Assembly (NCBI RefSeq): GCF_009770985.1 | Contig: NZ_WSRW01000003.1 | Coordinates: 357,275 to 421,274, forward strand | Direction: 5' to 3' | DNA from: Mucilaginibacter lacusdianchii | GTDB lineage: Bacteria; Bacteroidota; Bacteroidia; Sphingobacteriales; Sphingobacteriaceae | DNA length: 64,000 bases | In this document: positions 43,781 to 52,110 of the stretch, one piece after another | Position numbering within the stretch: position 1 is the stretch's first letter | Layout: each line of letters opens with the position of its first letter | The notes under the pieces: model-generated | What the model was told of the DNA's origin: nothing | What the model saw: the letters and a program-made list of their open reading frames with translations, nothing else | Databases searched by the model: none | Translations under genes and position numbers: made by a program

Positions 43781-46700
43781 ATGAAATTAAAGAAGTCATC
43801 CTTAGAAACCTATCAATCATCTTTTCCTGATATTATCAAACAAGTCGGTGACTATTTGAAGCTGATTGTAAGTAAGGACAGTTTAGATACTTTGACGACC
43901 TCCACTGGCACATTTGCCACATTAATAAAAGTTTTCAGTAAGCCAATAATAGACACCGTTTTTAAGCAAATAGAGTCAAAACAACTTGAAGATTATGGAT
44001 TGAACATATATATTGAAAGTTCCATAGAGCTTGCCAACGAATGTCTAACAAAAATATTGGAAGATGAAGAAGTGCAATTTATTGAGGGTATTACAGAAGA
44101 TCTTAATAAAGATGTAATTACGGAGTCAATAAGACGACAAATAGATATACATTCAGTAAATACAGTTTTAATATTTCAACCGAGATTTCACCCTATAGTG
44201 GTGTTAATCAAAAATATTTATTCAGATATACTAAAAAGACAAATTGTCAATGATGAGATTAATAATAAGTTCTTAAAAATGTTTAACACTAATATTAGCG
44301 AAAAAATAAAAGCAAATTTTGGTGGTAATTATTATAAACATTTAGAGGAAGTAAAAGCCTCGCATTTATCTGAAAAAGAAGCGGAAATTTTACATGAAGC
44401 TATACAGAATGCAAGAATTGGATTTGATGAAAATGAATCTTTGAATTATGTAGAATCATTCGCCCAATGGGAAGAAGTTAGTAAGATAGATATTTCTATT
44501 AACAGAATCCTTCTTGACAAAGAAGAACTATCTAAAACAGAGTCAAGTCTAATTGAAGCAAAAGAACTAATAAGGACTTATTTTGAAAGTGACAGTGAAG
44601 CGACCATTGAAAAGATATTGTTTTTAATTGCGGATTTCGGAAAAGGGAAGTCAGTCTTCTTAAAAAATTATGCATCTCAGTTAGCTAAAGAGTATCTACT
44701 CAATTCAGAAGGTTACATACCAATATATTTTAATTTAAGAGACTTTAGCAGATATCATTCTGATTCAAGAAATGGTGTAATTTATGATTTTATTGAAACT
44801 AAATATGGAGTTAAGCTAGATGACCAATATTTTAAAAGTAAACGTTATATATTCTTAGTTGACTCATTAGATGAAAGTGGTGAGTTAACTAAGCAGAGTG
44901 TTGACAAGGTTGTAAATAGTATAAAACGCATACAGAATATAGATAAAGAACACTGCAGAGAAAACAGAATTGTAGTAACCAGCAGGCCTTTTGACGAAGG
45001 ACTGAAGAATCATTTATTATCCCATCAGCCTTTTCAAAAAACGGGAGACAACGGTAAACCGCAGCCACTTTTCATTTCGTTGTACGGATTTAAAAAAGAT
45101 CAGTTTAATCAATGGTTGAGTTCGATGTTGATAAAAAATGAGGCCTTTCTTAATGGAGCAAGAAGCACGTATAGTATTAAAATCATTAGTTCATTAAAAG
45201 AAAGTTCTGTAGTTGACTTATATGATACATTGAGCAAAGATGAAACGTTATCATACGAAGAGCTGAAGCGACCAATCTTCGGGTATATGATTTATCAACT
45301 TTTGATAAATGACTATGACTTTTCGAAAGTAGGCAAGATTGGTGTTTATCTCTCATTTATTAACTTGTTAAGTAAGGAGGCGAAATATATACATGATAAA
45401 GACTATTCATTTAGTTTAACTGAGCAGTTTGAATGCAGAAATATCTTACATTCTGTAGCCTCGCTATGGGCTCATGAAAGGGTTTTAGGAAGGCAAGGTT
45501 CTCTTAAAAAGGCTGACATTTGTCGAGCTATGGAAGCTGATATCATCAACCCAAATGATGAAAAAGTTTTAGCAAAATATAAGGGCGAAGGCATAAACGA
45601 GATTAGCTTTTTATCGCACTCCTATTTTGGTGAAAATGACAACGTATTGCACTTTCAACATCAGTCATTTGCTGAGATCCTTCTAGCGGAATATTATCTC
45701 AAAGTTTTAATCAAGTTTTCATTAGATCGCACTGTCAACTATAATCTGGCAAGAAAAAAGTTGTTCGTAGGTCAGCCATCTGCTCAAACGTTAGATTTTT
45801 TTAAGGGGTTGCTGATGTTGTTTAGAGAAACATGCTCTGATGTTATCAATGACGACATATTAGAAAAAAGAAAACTCTTATTTCCATTTATATCCTCAAT
45901 TGCTTTAGAAAAGTACAATAAAGAACTTTCCTCTGAAACGTTATTTTTTAAATGGTTTGAAAATTTTAATTGGAATAAAAGTATAAGTGAGCCACCTAAA
46001 ACTTTACTTACAAACTGGTTCTTCAATCGTGAACATATCACTAAAATAGCGGACTTGTGCCAAGAAATACTTGAGGATGACAGTTATGAACTTATTATTT
46101 CAAATTCATCAAATGAAACTGCAATTTTCAACAACGAACTTACAAAGTTGAGATCTGAAGACTTAAATATAAGGCACCTAGATAAATTAATCTGTCTATT
46201 TGCCGGAAATATTTTACTCAATGATAGTAGCAATGACCAATACTTCATGAGAAGATTTTCACCTATCAGCAGTGAAGTAATTTTAAACCAACTATTAAAT
46301 AAAAACTTCAAGATATTTAAAGCTTTTAAGACAAATTGCTTTAGAGGAACTATAATTAAGAGTGATAATGTCTTTGATGCTAGTAACTTAGACTTAGAAA
46401 ATGTAGACTTTGCCAACTCACACTTCTCTAATGTTACGTTTAAATACTTAAATTTATTTAACACGAATTTTCGCAATTCAACATTCTATAATGTAGATTT
46501 TTCACGGGCTGATATATATTCCACAGATTTCGAAGATTGTAAATTTATGGGTGTCGCTAATTTTGCTTTATCAATAATTGGGCAAGGAGTTTTTTTTCCA
46601 TATTCTCTTGCTTCAAGAATCTTTGATTTAACCAGTCCTCCAGAATTTGAAGAAGACAATTTAGACATCGAATTTATTGGTATATACACCTGTTTTGGCG

Positions 46701-46900
46701 ATAATAAATCTGTAATTCGGTCGGAATATTATAAACCTGGGACGGACTACCTGAACTCTTTCAAACAAATAATTCAAGCATTTATCAAAAAGAACACAAT
46801 AACCATGGAAGAGGTGTTAGATGGTTTTTACTTTGATAAATCGGATAACTTAGAATATACTAACAATATAGAAGATTTGTTAGAATACTTAAATTGTTAG
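43781..46900 (+). CDS. NACHT-type NTPase with pentapeptide repeats (NLR-like defence candidate)
   Basis: 1039 aa. The N-terminal ~250 aa are helical and unassigned (effector or adaptor). NACHT core: Walker A ADFGKGKS (284-291), Walker B FLVDSLDE (358-365), sensor VVTSRP (398-403), and the FQHQSFAEILLAEYYL block (625-640) typical of NACHT proteins. The C-terminal sensor region includes pentapeptide-type repeats at ~862-922 (alternating Asp/Asn, Phe and Ser/Thr positions) and a unique tail. Bacterial NACHT proteins are known antiphage NLR-like receptors. The mobile-element context supports that role. Confidence 0.88.
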   Translation: MKLKKSSLETYQSSFPDIIKQVGDYLKLIVSKDSLDTLTTSTGTFATLIKVFSKPIIDTVFKQIESKQLEDYGLNIYIESSIELANECLTKILEDEEVQFIEGITEDLNKDVITESIRRQIDIHSVNTVLIFQPRFHPIVVLIKNIYSDILKRQIVNDEINNKFLKMFNTNISEKIKANFGGNYYKHLEEVKASHLSEKEAEILHEAIQNARIGFDENESLNYVESFAQWEEVSKIDISINRILLDKEELSKTESSLIEAKELIRTYFESDSEATIEKILFLIADFGKGKSVFLKNYASQLAKEYLLNSEGYIPIYFNLRDFSRYHSDSRNGVIYDFIETKYGVKLDDQYFKSKRYIFLVDSLDESGELTKQSVDKVVNSIKRIQNIDKEHCRENRIVVTSRPFDEGLKNHLLSHQPFQKTGDNGKPQPLFISLYGFKKDQFNQWLSSMLIKNEAFLNGARSTYSIKIISSLKESSVVDLYDTLSKDETLSYEELKRPIFGYMIYQLLINDYDFSKVGKIGVYLSFINLLSKEAKYIHDKDYSFSLTEQFECRNILHSVASLWAHERVLGRQGSLKKADICRAMEADIINPNDEKVLAKYKGEGINEISFLSHSYFGENDNVLHFQHQSFAEILLAEYYLKVLIKFSLDRTVNYNLARKKLFVGQPSAQTLDFFKGLLMLFRETCSDVINDDILEKRKLLFPFISSIALEKYNKELSSETLFFKWFENFNWNKSISEPPKTLLTNWFFNREHITKIADLCQEILEDDSYELIISNSSNETAIFNNELTKLRSEDLNIRHLDKLICLFAGNILLNDSSNDQYFMRRFSPISSEVILNQLLNKNFKIFKAFKTNCFRGTIIKSDNVFDASNLDLENVDFANSHFSNVTFKYLNLFNTNFRNSTFYNVDFSRADIYSTDFEDCKFMGVANFALSIIGQGVFFPYSLASRIFDLTSPPEFEEDNLDIEFIGIYTCFGDNKSVIRSEYYKPGTDYLNSFKQIIQAFIKKNTITMEEVLDGFYFDKSDNLEYTNNIEDLLEYLNC

Positions 46901-47303
46901 GTTAAGCAAAGATAAGTGTTTATCAATCGCCGTTTATTTTAGAGCCTATGACAATTAGTTATCAAATGAAGTCTTCGTTGGCTTACTTTAAAGAAGCTTG
47001 AAATATTTCCTGACATTCTTTTCATTAATTAAGTGTCTGAAAACTTCGGCAATGAATCCTTTATAATCTGTTAGAAATGTAAGGGTAAATGCTTAGTTGA
47101 CAATAAAATGTTAAACTATCTAATCCTCTACTCAAAGTTAGCTTCACACCCGCACGTAGTCGCTAACGCTTCAAGGTAGTATCTCGTAATTGGGTATCCA
47201 TTGTCATGGAGCCTCCGTAATTACTCAATCTCCACCTTGCCTTAGTGCTGCCGTTCAGCAGTTCGTTGCTTCGAGAATTCACTCGAACATAAAACTTACT
47301 GCT
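46901..47303. other. Intergenic region before the methyltransferase-like gene
   Basis: About 400 bp. The right part is C/T-rich like other long gaps of the element. The reading frame of the next gene stays open to 47190, but the extra residues look random. No RNA gene recognised. Confidence 0.4.
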
Positions 47304-48023
47304 ATGACAGAGATTAAACCACTACTTACTGCTTTTGAACGTTTTGCTTACGGCACTTCGTTACACACTGCTTTTACTGATCTGCTGGATTGGATGCTGT
47401 TACCTTTTAAGATGCATGAGAATGCAGAAGCACAAAGTGCAGCACTGGATACATACCGCAACCATAAGAAAGTGAATGAACTTGTTGAACTTGTAAAGAT
47501 AGTAGGCGACTTGTCAGAAGGCTTTAGAGATCCACTAGGTGAACTGTATATGCAAGCTATCAGCAATGGACATAATGGTCAATACTTTACACCTGAACTT
47601 ATCTGTGATATGATGGCAGCCATAAGCGTCGGCAATCCAACCGATGGACAAACCGTTGCTGATTGCGCTTGTGGGAGTGGTAGAATGCTGTTGAGTGCAG
47701 CTAAGATCAACCGACACCTTAGGCTTTATGGAGCAGATCTTGATATAACATGTTGCAAGATGGCATTGGTTAACATGTTGCTGAACTCTTTACAAGGTGA
47801 AATAGCACACATGAACTCTTTAAGCAATGACTTTTATAGAGGTTACAAGATTAATACCACATTGGTGAATGGCTACCACATGCCTTACTACATTGAGTTT
47901 ACCGAGCCTGAGCAAAGCTATATATGGCTTAAGCCTATAAAGGAGCAACCTAAGTTTGATAAACCGTTTGAACCTGTGAGGGCTAAGTCTCCTATTAATG
48001 GTGTTCAAGGTAGTTTGTTTTAA
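47304..48023 (+). CDS. N-6 adenine methylase-fold protein lacking motif IV
   Basis: 239 aa from MTEIKPLLTAFERF (an upstream in-frame start at 47190 looks non-coding). Resembles the HsdM/N6_Mtase fold: GQYFTPELI (92-100), SAM-binding ADCACGSGRMLL (119-130), YGADLDITCCKMALVNMLL. Where motif IV (NPPF/Y) should follow, the sequence reads GEIAHMNSLSNDFY, so the base-flipping catalytic motif is missing. Similar short proteins occur on Bacteroidota conjugative elements; a role in SAM or DNA binding or antirestriction is possible. Confidence 0.8.
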   Translation: MTEIKPLLTAFERFAYGTSLHTAFTDLLDWMLLPFKMHENAEAQSAALDTYRNHKKVNELVELVKIVGDLSEGFRDPLGELYMQAISNGHNGQYFTPELICDMMAAISVGNPTDGQTVADCACGSGRMLLSAAKINRHLRLYGADLDITCCKMALVNMLLNSLQGEIAHMNSLSNDFYRGYKINTTLVNGYHMPYYIEFTEPEQSYIWLKPIKEQPKFDKPFEPVRAKSPINGVQGSLF

Positions 48024-48101
48024 CACTACCGATGCAAATTTTATTTGCTTATAAATGTATACATTGCAATATAGTTTACTGATACAGAATCAATAGTCTT
48101 T

Positions 48102-49025
48102 ATGAAACCTAAAACCGTTACTAGAATCATTAATTACTTCGAGCTACAAATCAATTACCAACCATCTAAATCTTATCAAGACATTCTATTGCTGTTCTCG
48201 TTTTTGAAGAAACAAACCGATAGTAGATCGAAAGACCGATTTGTAGTAAATTCCAATAAGATAACATACTTGCATGAAGTGAAGTTTGATGCTCCTAACA
48301 AGCAAATATCCGGCAAACTCCTATTTATAAGAACAGATGTGTTTCCTGAGCTAATGAACACTGATGACGACAAAATACGTGACATCGAGGCTGCTGAAAA
48401 TGAAGGTATTATCGAAACGACTCACTTCATTTTATCCTATAACGAGAACACAATTTTTGTATCACTAGAGTTCAATCAGTATGGTCCTAGAATTAGTGAT
48501 TTTGTCTACTATCTAAATCATTATGGCTACAAACAAGGAATCACGAATGGAATTGATTTTCTTGCCTTATACAGAGATGACCTTAACTCCTACAAAGAGA
48601 GGATTAATAGAGTATCCTGTGTTACCGCTAAAATACATAAGAATAATATAAGTCGAATGAATGATATCGATACAGAGCTTTTTGAAGGGTTTGCTGTTGC
48701 GGAGAAAGCTTCTGAAGCCGAATATGTGACGCTAACATTTAAGTATGATTATCAACAGGCAAATGGTGTGTCGAAAATAAGAAGCAAAGTACTTAATATT
48801 ATTGACAAGCTTAAATCAGATAAAAACAATGTTAATGTGTTAAATACACTTAAAGTGAAAGCTGAGGATCAAAGTCGGAATAACAAACTTAAAGAGTTTG
48901 ATCTTTTAAATATTTGGGTTAAAAGCGAAGTTAACGTCGAGCAAAGATCCAAAAGTAGAGCTATTGTTTCCAGTGATATTTTAGATAAAATGAAGAAGGA
49001 ACTTTTGCAAGAGTTTAACAGATGA
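48102..49025 (+). CDS. Hypothetical protein, first gene of an overlapping soluble/membrane pair
   Basis: 307 aa, soluble, mixed alpha/beta. Conserved-looking core: GKLLFIRTDVFPEL, EGIIETTHFILSYNENTIFV and FNQYGPRISDFVYYLNHYG. The C-terminal part is basic and helical. No family named with confidence. Its last 4 bp overlap the start of the membrane gene (ATGA), so the two are translationally coupled. The size and pairing recall two-gene abortive-infection or antiphage modules. Confidence 0.7.
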   Translation: MKPKTVTRIINYFELQINYQPSKSYQDILLLFSFLKKQTDSRSKDRFVVNSNKITYLHEVKFDAPNKQISGKLLFIRTDVFPELMNTDDDKIRDIEAAENEGIIETTHFILSYNENTIFVSLEFNQYGPRISDFVYYLNHYGYKQGITNGIDFLALYRDDLNSYKERINRVSCVTAKIHKNNISRMNDIDTELFEGFAVAEKASEAEYVTLTFKYDYQQANGVSKIRSKVLNIIDKLKSDKNNVNVLNTLKVKAEDQSRNNKLKEFDLLNIWVKSEVNVEQRSKSRAIVSSDILDKMKKELLQEFNR

Positions 49026-49555
49026 GCAAGATTTTAGATATATACATTAAAAGGCCTTTGCTGTATGATCTCATTATATGTACCTTAATGTATCTTATTA
49101 TTGGTTCAACAATTGATCACTTGAAGTACCAACTAGATTATAAAGCGGATGATCTCAAATCCATTTTGTATGACATAATTACAACTTCAATTTCTTTAGT
49201 TGGATTCATACTTGCTTCGTTGACAATAATAGTGACATTCAAAGATAATATCGCGAGGAAAGTCAAAAACGAAACATCCAAGGATACTAGTCTCAACAAT
49301 CAACTTACAGGACTTGAAGTACTGTTTTCTAGTAAGCAATACAGAAGAATAGTAGGCGTTTTTACAGGTGCTGCTTTCATATTCTTATTGATTTTCTTGA
49401 TTTGTGAACTTGTAAGGTTATATAGCGTAGTGTTGCCTTTGAAAGTATTGTATCGTACTTCAATATGTTCTCTACTTTTGATAGCCTTAACAGTTTTTAG
49501 ATGTTTGTTTGTATTATATAAAGTTGTCAAGCTACAGGTAAATGATAGTCAATAA
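49022..49555 (+). CDS. Four-helix membrane protein, second gene of the pair
   Basis: 177 aa. Hydrophobic segments at ~14-32, ~52-70, ~110-130 and ~140-165, with a charged loop between helices 2 and 3 (KDNIARKVKNETSKD). No enzyme motif. It overlaps the upstream gene by 4 bp. In a defence reading it would be the membrane-disrupting or sensor partner of the soluble protein; this is inference. Confidence 0.7.
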   Translation: MSKILDIYIKRPLLYDLIICTLMYLIIGSTIDHLKYQLDYKADDLKSILYDIITTSISLVGFILASLTIIVTFKDNIARKVKNETSKDTSLNNQLTGLEVLFSSKQYRRIVGVFTGAAFIFLLIFLICELVRLYSVVLPLKVLYRTSICSLLLIALTVFRCLFVLYKVVKLQVNDSQ

Positions 49556-49924
49556 GAGTAGTGAAACCCATCAACCTTCCAAGCAAAGTAAAATCAGTTT
49601 TACTCGCTTCATAAATGGAATCAAACATGTGCGAACTAATACGTCGTGCAGTTACTCGAATGCTGACTTCCATATGTTGGCTTTTAAAAGATACAGGTAA
49701 ACTATCAACCTCATTTTTCTAAACGGCACAATCCTAAAAAATCATCCACCACAGATTCCATAACTATGGGTTATAAAACCCTTTTTAATCAATTAAGTGT
49801 AGTGGACTTCATAATCGTTAATCCGAATTTTTAGTTGCCGGTATAAAGAAAGAAAAATGAGTTTTCGTGGATAGATCATCTACAATTACTTATTATAAGA
49901 TAAGAGTTGTAATTTGCTACCACC
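49556..49924. other. Intergenic region with weak terminator and repeat
   Basis: 369 bp, no ORF. Holds a weak terminator (GGGTT-ATAA-AACCC at 49768-49781, then TTTTT) and the left copy of a 39-bp repeat (49837-49875). Confidence 0.5.
49837..49875 (+). repeat. Left copy of a 39-bp near-direct repeat
   Basis: About four fifths identical to 50430-50468; the shared core is CCGGTATAAAG, AAGAAAA and TCGTGGAT. The two copies flank the 49925-50380 gene. A looser version of the same motif (TATAGA...ATCGTGGATTG) lies near 37425. Confidence 0.5.
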
Positions 49925-50380
49925 ATGCTTAAACAATACTTCTGCTACTTCCTCTACGGATTTATTATCTTCTATCTAAATCTTTTCATTTGGGGATTCT
50001 CAGCAGGTGCAGCGGACTTTAGACCTTACCTTACACTAATATCATCAGTTTTACTCTTTGCTATTGCTTCCACTTATTCATTATATAATCCTAAGATTGC
50101 AGCTATATTAGGAAGTGTTGGTATAGTTGGAGCAACACCTTTTGCTGCTTATATAGTTACTGATTCTCTACAAGGTAAATTAAACGTTTTTGCACTTTTC
50201 ATAATTGTAACACTGGCATTGCTGTTTGTATTAAGCACTCTATTCACTGTTATGACATTAAGGAAATACAAAGAACCATCTTCCAGGTCGACTACGAATA
50301 AATATTTACGAATAATACTAACTGCTTTACCACTTATTTTAATCGTTTGGTGGATAGTAGGTGTATTTATCATTAGATAA
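49925..50380 (+). CDS. Hypothetical four-helix membrane protein
   Basis: 151 aa with hydrophobic segments at ~8-28, ~35-52, ~60-80 and ~88-110 plus a C-terminal one (ILTALPLILIVWWIVGVFII). No family recognised. It is the last gene of the element and is bracketed by the 39-bp near repeats, which may mark it as a small inserted cassette. Confidence 0.6.
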   Translation: MLKQYFCYFLYGFIIFYLNLFIWGFSAGAADFRPYLTLISSVLLFAIASTYSLYNPKIAAILGSVGIVGATPFAAYIVTDSLQGKLNVFALFIIVTLALLFVLSTLFTVMTLRKYKEPSSRSTTNKYLRIILTALPLILIVWWIVGVFIIR

Positions 50381-50429
50381 GTTTCACTCAAGTTTGGACT
50401 ACCATAACTTTTAATCCAAGGTATTTCCC

Positions 50430-50468
50430 TCCGGTATAAAGTAAGAAAAGTGAATAATCGTGGATTGA
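50430..50468 (+). repeat. Right copy of the 39-bp near-direct repeat
   Basis: Partner of 49837-49875, in the same orientation. Confidence 0.5.
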
Positions 50469-50746
50469 AGAAAGAAGAAAATCATAAAATTATTCAGCAA
50501 AGTTACGCCCATAGCTGCTGTAGCGTGCAAGAGCTTCCGGCATAAACCCACAATGCAACCGCACTACCTATTTATTCCTTTTCCATCTTGCACTTGATTG
50601 CTATAAGCGTGTTGTGGCACCATAATTCTTTTATTCACTTTAAATAATTAGTTATGGTAGATACATCTTAAACACATTTCGTCATTACACGCCAAAGGCG
50701 TACATTAGCATTGCAGTTCATTAATTTATTAACTCGGTTGCTGATG

Positions 50747-50768
50747 TTTGTACATAGTTTGTACAACT
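50747..50768 (+). repeat. Right-end 11-bp iterons (two copies)
   Basis: TTTGTACATAG and TTTGTACAACT head to tail, the same unit and spacing as the three copies at 32771-32803. They lie 60 bp inside attR. Confidence 0.7.
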
Positions 50769-50827
50769 GCACATAAACAAGTCAAAAAAGGCTATTGTGA
50801 TACCATAAACGAATATATGACCTCTAG

Positions 50828-50872
50828 CTTCTAAGCAGTAGGTCTTTGGTTCGAATCCAAACGGAATCACTT
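50828..50872 (+). repeat. attR: 45-bp direct repeat (tRNA-Arg 3' half)
   Basis: Perfect copy of 32645-32689. It is the displaced original 3' half of the tRNA gene and is not a complete tRNA. The sequence left of it (CCTCTAG) differs from the tRNA 5' half, so it marks the element boundary. Confidence 0.9.
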
Positions 50873-50874
50873 AT

Positions 50875-50909
50875 AAAAGCCTTCTCATGATGAATGAGAG
50901 GGCTTTTTT
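50875..50909 (+). terminator. Displaced tRNA-Arg terminator
   Basis: Stem AAAAGCCTTCTCAT with ATGAGAGGGCTTTT followed by a T-run; a diverged copy of the hairpin after attL. Confidence 0.7.
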
Positions 50910-50930
50910 GTTTGCGTTTAAATTTGAAAT

Positions 50931-50970
50931 CAACTGAGCTACAGAACCCCGCAAGTGTTTTGCGTGCAAA
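50931..50970 (-). pseudogene. Inverted 5' fragment of a tRNA gene with its leader
   Basis: On the minus strand, 50948-50931 reads GGTTCTGTAGCTCAGTTG, the first 18 nt of a tRNA differing from tRNA-Arg at two positions. It is preceded by the same GCAAAACACTTGCGG leader that precedes tRNA-Arg at 32598. The sequence then diverges, so no complete tRNA is made. Confidence 0.75.
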
Positions 50971-51004
50971 TTGCTTGCAAATTTTTATAAGTGCATAAAC
51001 ATTG

Positions 51005-51352
51005 TCATATCAACTCTCCAAGTTGAATCTTACATTCTTGCTTAAACTTTACCATAACTTCCTTGGGAGGAGGTGCTAATATAGAATCGGGGTAAACTTT
51101 CTTTAATTTCGAAATAACGCAATTACAATATTCTCTCCTAATTTCAGCACTCTCATTAATGAGCTGTTTGTCGTAAGCTTCTTTAATTAATTTCTCAGCT
51201 TCTGGTGACCATTTGGTACAAAATGGTTTCATTTTGGTGTGCTTACCTTCTCTTTTGTGCTTACAAACATACGCTGTTCCTGTTTTTGCATTGAGAGTTT
51301 GTATGCTATCCTTTGAAACAGAACTACTACTTTCAGGTAAATCCTGCTTCAA
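51005..51352 (-). CDS. Hypothetical protein, probably 5'-truncated
   Basis: Up to 115 aa, but only a TTG is available as start near the beginning and an in-frame stop lies 18 bp further upstream. The frame opens with a Ser/Asp-rich stretch (DLPESSSSVSKDSIQ) like the region after a lipobox, so a signal peptide may have been lost. It contains CKHKREGKHTKMKPFC and YCNCVISKLKKVYPDS (four cysteines). It ends 35 bp from the inverted tRNA fragment, in a rearranged junction. Confidence 0.45.
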   Translation of the reverse strand: MKQDLPESSSSVSKDSIQTLNAKTGTAYVCKHKREGKHTKMKPFCTKWSPEAEKLIKEAYDKQLINESAEIRREYCNCVISKLKKVYPDSILAPPPKEVMVKFKQECKIQLGELI

Positions 51353-51376
51353 TCTACATACATTAAATTAGAAAAA

Positions 51377-51419
51377 CTACCAGCTGTTAGGTGCATGAAA
51401 TGCACCTAACAGCTGGTAG
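51377..51419 (-). terminator. Very strong terminator hairpin
   Basis: A 20-bp perfect stem (51377-51396 with 51400-51419) with a 3-nt loop; on the minus strand it is followed by TTTTTC. It terminates the DUF1989/YqcI operon. Confidence 0.85.
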
Positions 51420-51522
51420 GCCTAAGCTTAACTTCAGTTTAGGCTTGGCGCGGTAAGAGAAATGCAAACCGCGTGCCTATAACAAAGTTTAAATTCACTT
51501 TTATGATTTGTTTGATGGCCTA

Positions 51523-52110
51523 TTATAAATCAGGTTGAACCTCATAGCCAATAGGCTTAAATGAATAGTTGTTTGACATTTCTGCCGAGCAGGCCGTCAT
51601 ACCAACAATCAAATCCATCTGCGCCTCAATCACAATATGATCGCCTGCTTTACTTTTTGGAGGCAGTACACTTATTTTTCCGCTCTCGCCATCTACTGCC
51701 ACATGCATAAACACGTTAAAGCAAATGGGGATCTCGTCGGGCGTAATGCCGTAAGGTGCTAAAGCTTCACACAGGTTGCCAAAGCAACCTCGGTGGGGGT
51801 TGGTATCACCGTATATTATACGAAATGTATCGGCACTGCACGGGGTCAGTAAAAAGTCATGTCGTCCAACCGTATCTTCTACAATTTCGAACATAATATT
51901 GCTCCGGTTAGAGTAAAACGGATTGCCTTTAGTCAGGAAAATTGTTTCTGCATAGTCAATCGTTCGACCAGAGGAAAGGTATTCTTTGGTATCATGCTGG
52001 TTAAAGCAGATAAAATCAGAAACCTGCTCGCCTTGAATATCGGTGATCAGAAGGCGCTCGCCTTTTTTGAGTGTAAAGGCAGCTCCGCTGCGTGGGGGTA
52101 TGGTGTTCAT
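51523..52110 (-). CDS. DUF1989 (urea carboxylase-associated family) protein
   Basis: 195 aa. Signature elements: RSGAAFTLKKGERLLITDIQGEQVSDFICFN, TPCSADTFRIIYG, HRGCFGNLCEAL and CFNVFMHVAVDGESGKI. From family knowledge, relatives act with urea/guanidine carboxylases, some as carboxyguanidine deaminase subunits. Here there is no carboxylase nearby; instead the gene overlaps a YqcI/YcgG gene by 4 bp, which suggests a joint guanidine- or arginine-type pathway. Metal ligands (Cys/His) appear retained. Confidence 0.88.
   Translation of the reverse strand: MNTIPPRSGAAFTLKKGERLLITDIQGEQVSDFICFNQHDTKEYLSSGRTIDYAETIFLTKGNPFYSNRSNIMFEIVEDTVGRHDFLLTPCSADTFRIIYGDTNPHRGCFGNLCEALAPYGITPDEIPICFNVFMHVAVDGESGKISVLPPKSKAGDHIVIEAQMDLIVGMTACSAEMSNNYSFKPIGYEVQPDL

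Larger units (their letters stand above)
50381..50827. other. Non-coding right end of the element
   Basis: About 450 bp without an ORF. Contains the right copy of the 39-bp repeat (50430-50468) and two 11-bp iterons (50747-50768), then the attR core. Confidence 0.6.
32645..50872. mobile_element. 18.2-kb integrative element in tRNA-Arg, defence-type cargo
   Basis: Bounded by 45-bp perfect direct repeats, with a tyrosine integrase next to attL and matching 11-bp iterons just inside both ends. The interior is visibly more AT-rich than the flanks. Gene content: recombinase, helicase-like protein, Xre regulator, small lipo/membrane proteins, NACHT-pentapeptide NTPase, methyltransferase-fold protein and a soluble/membrane pair. 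No relaxase, coupling protein, conjugation channel, capsid or terminase was recognised, so transfer would depend on other elements. Confidence 0.9.

Noticed and set aside
48102..49555. Assignment of the soluble/membrane pair to the Kiwa (KwaA/KwaB) defence system
   Set aside because: Sizes and the four-helix topology are similar, but gene order is reversed and I could not match the DUF4868 sequence pattern from memory; left unassigned.
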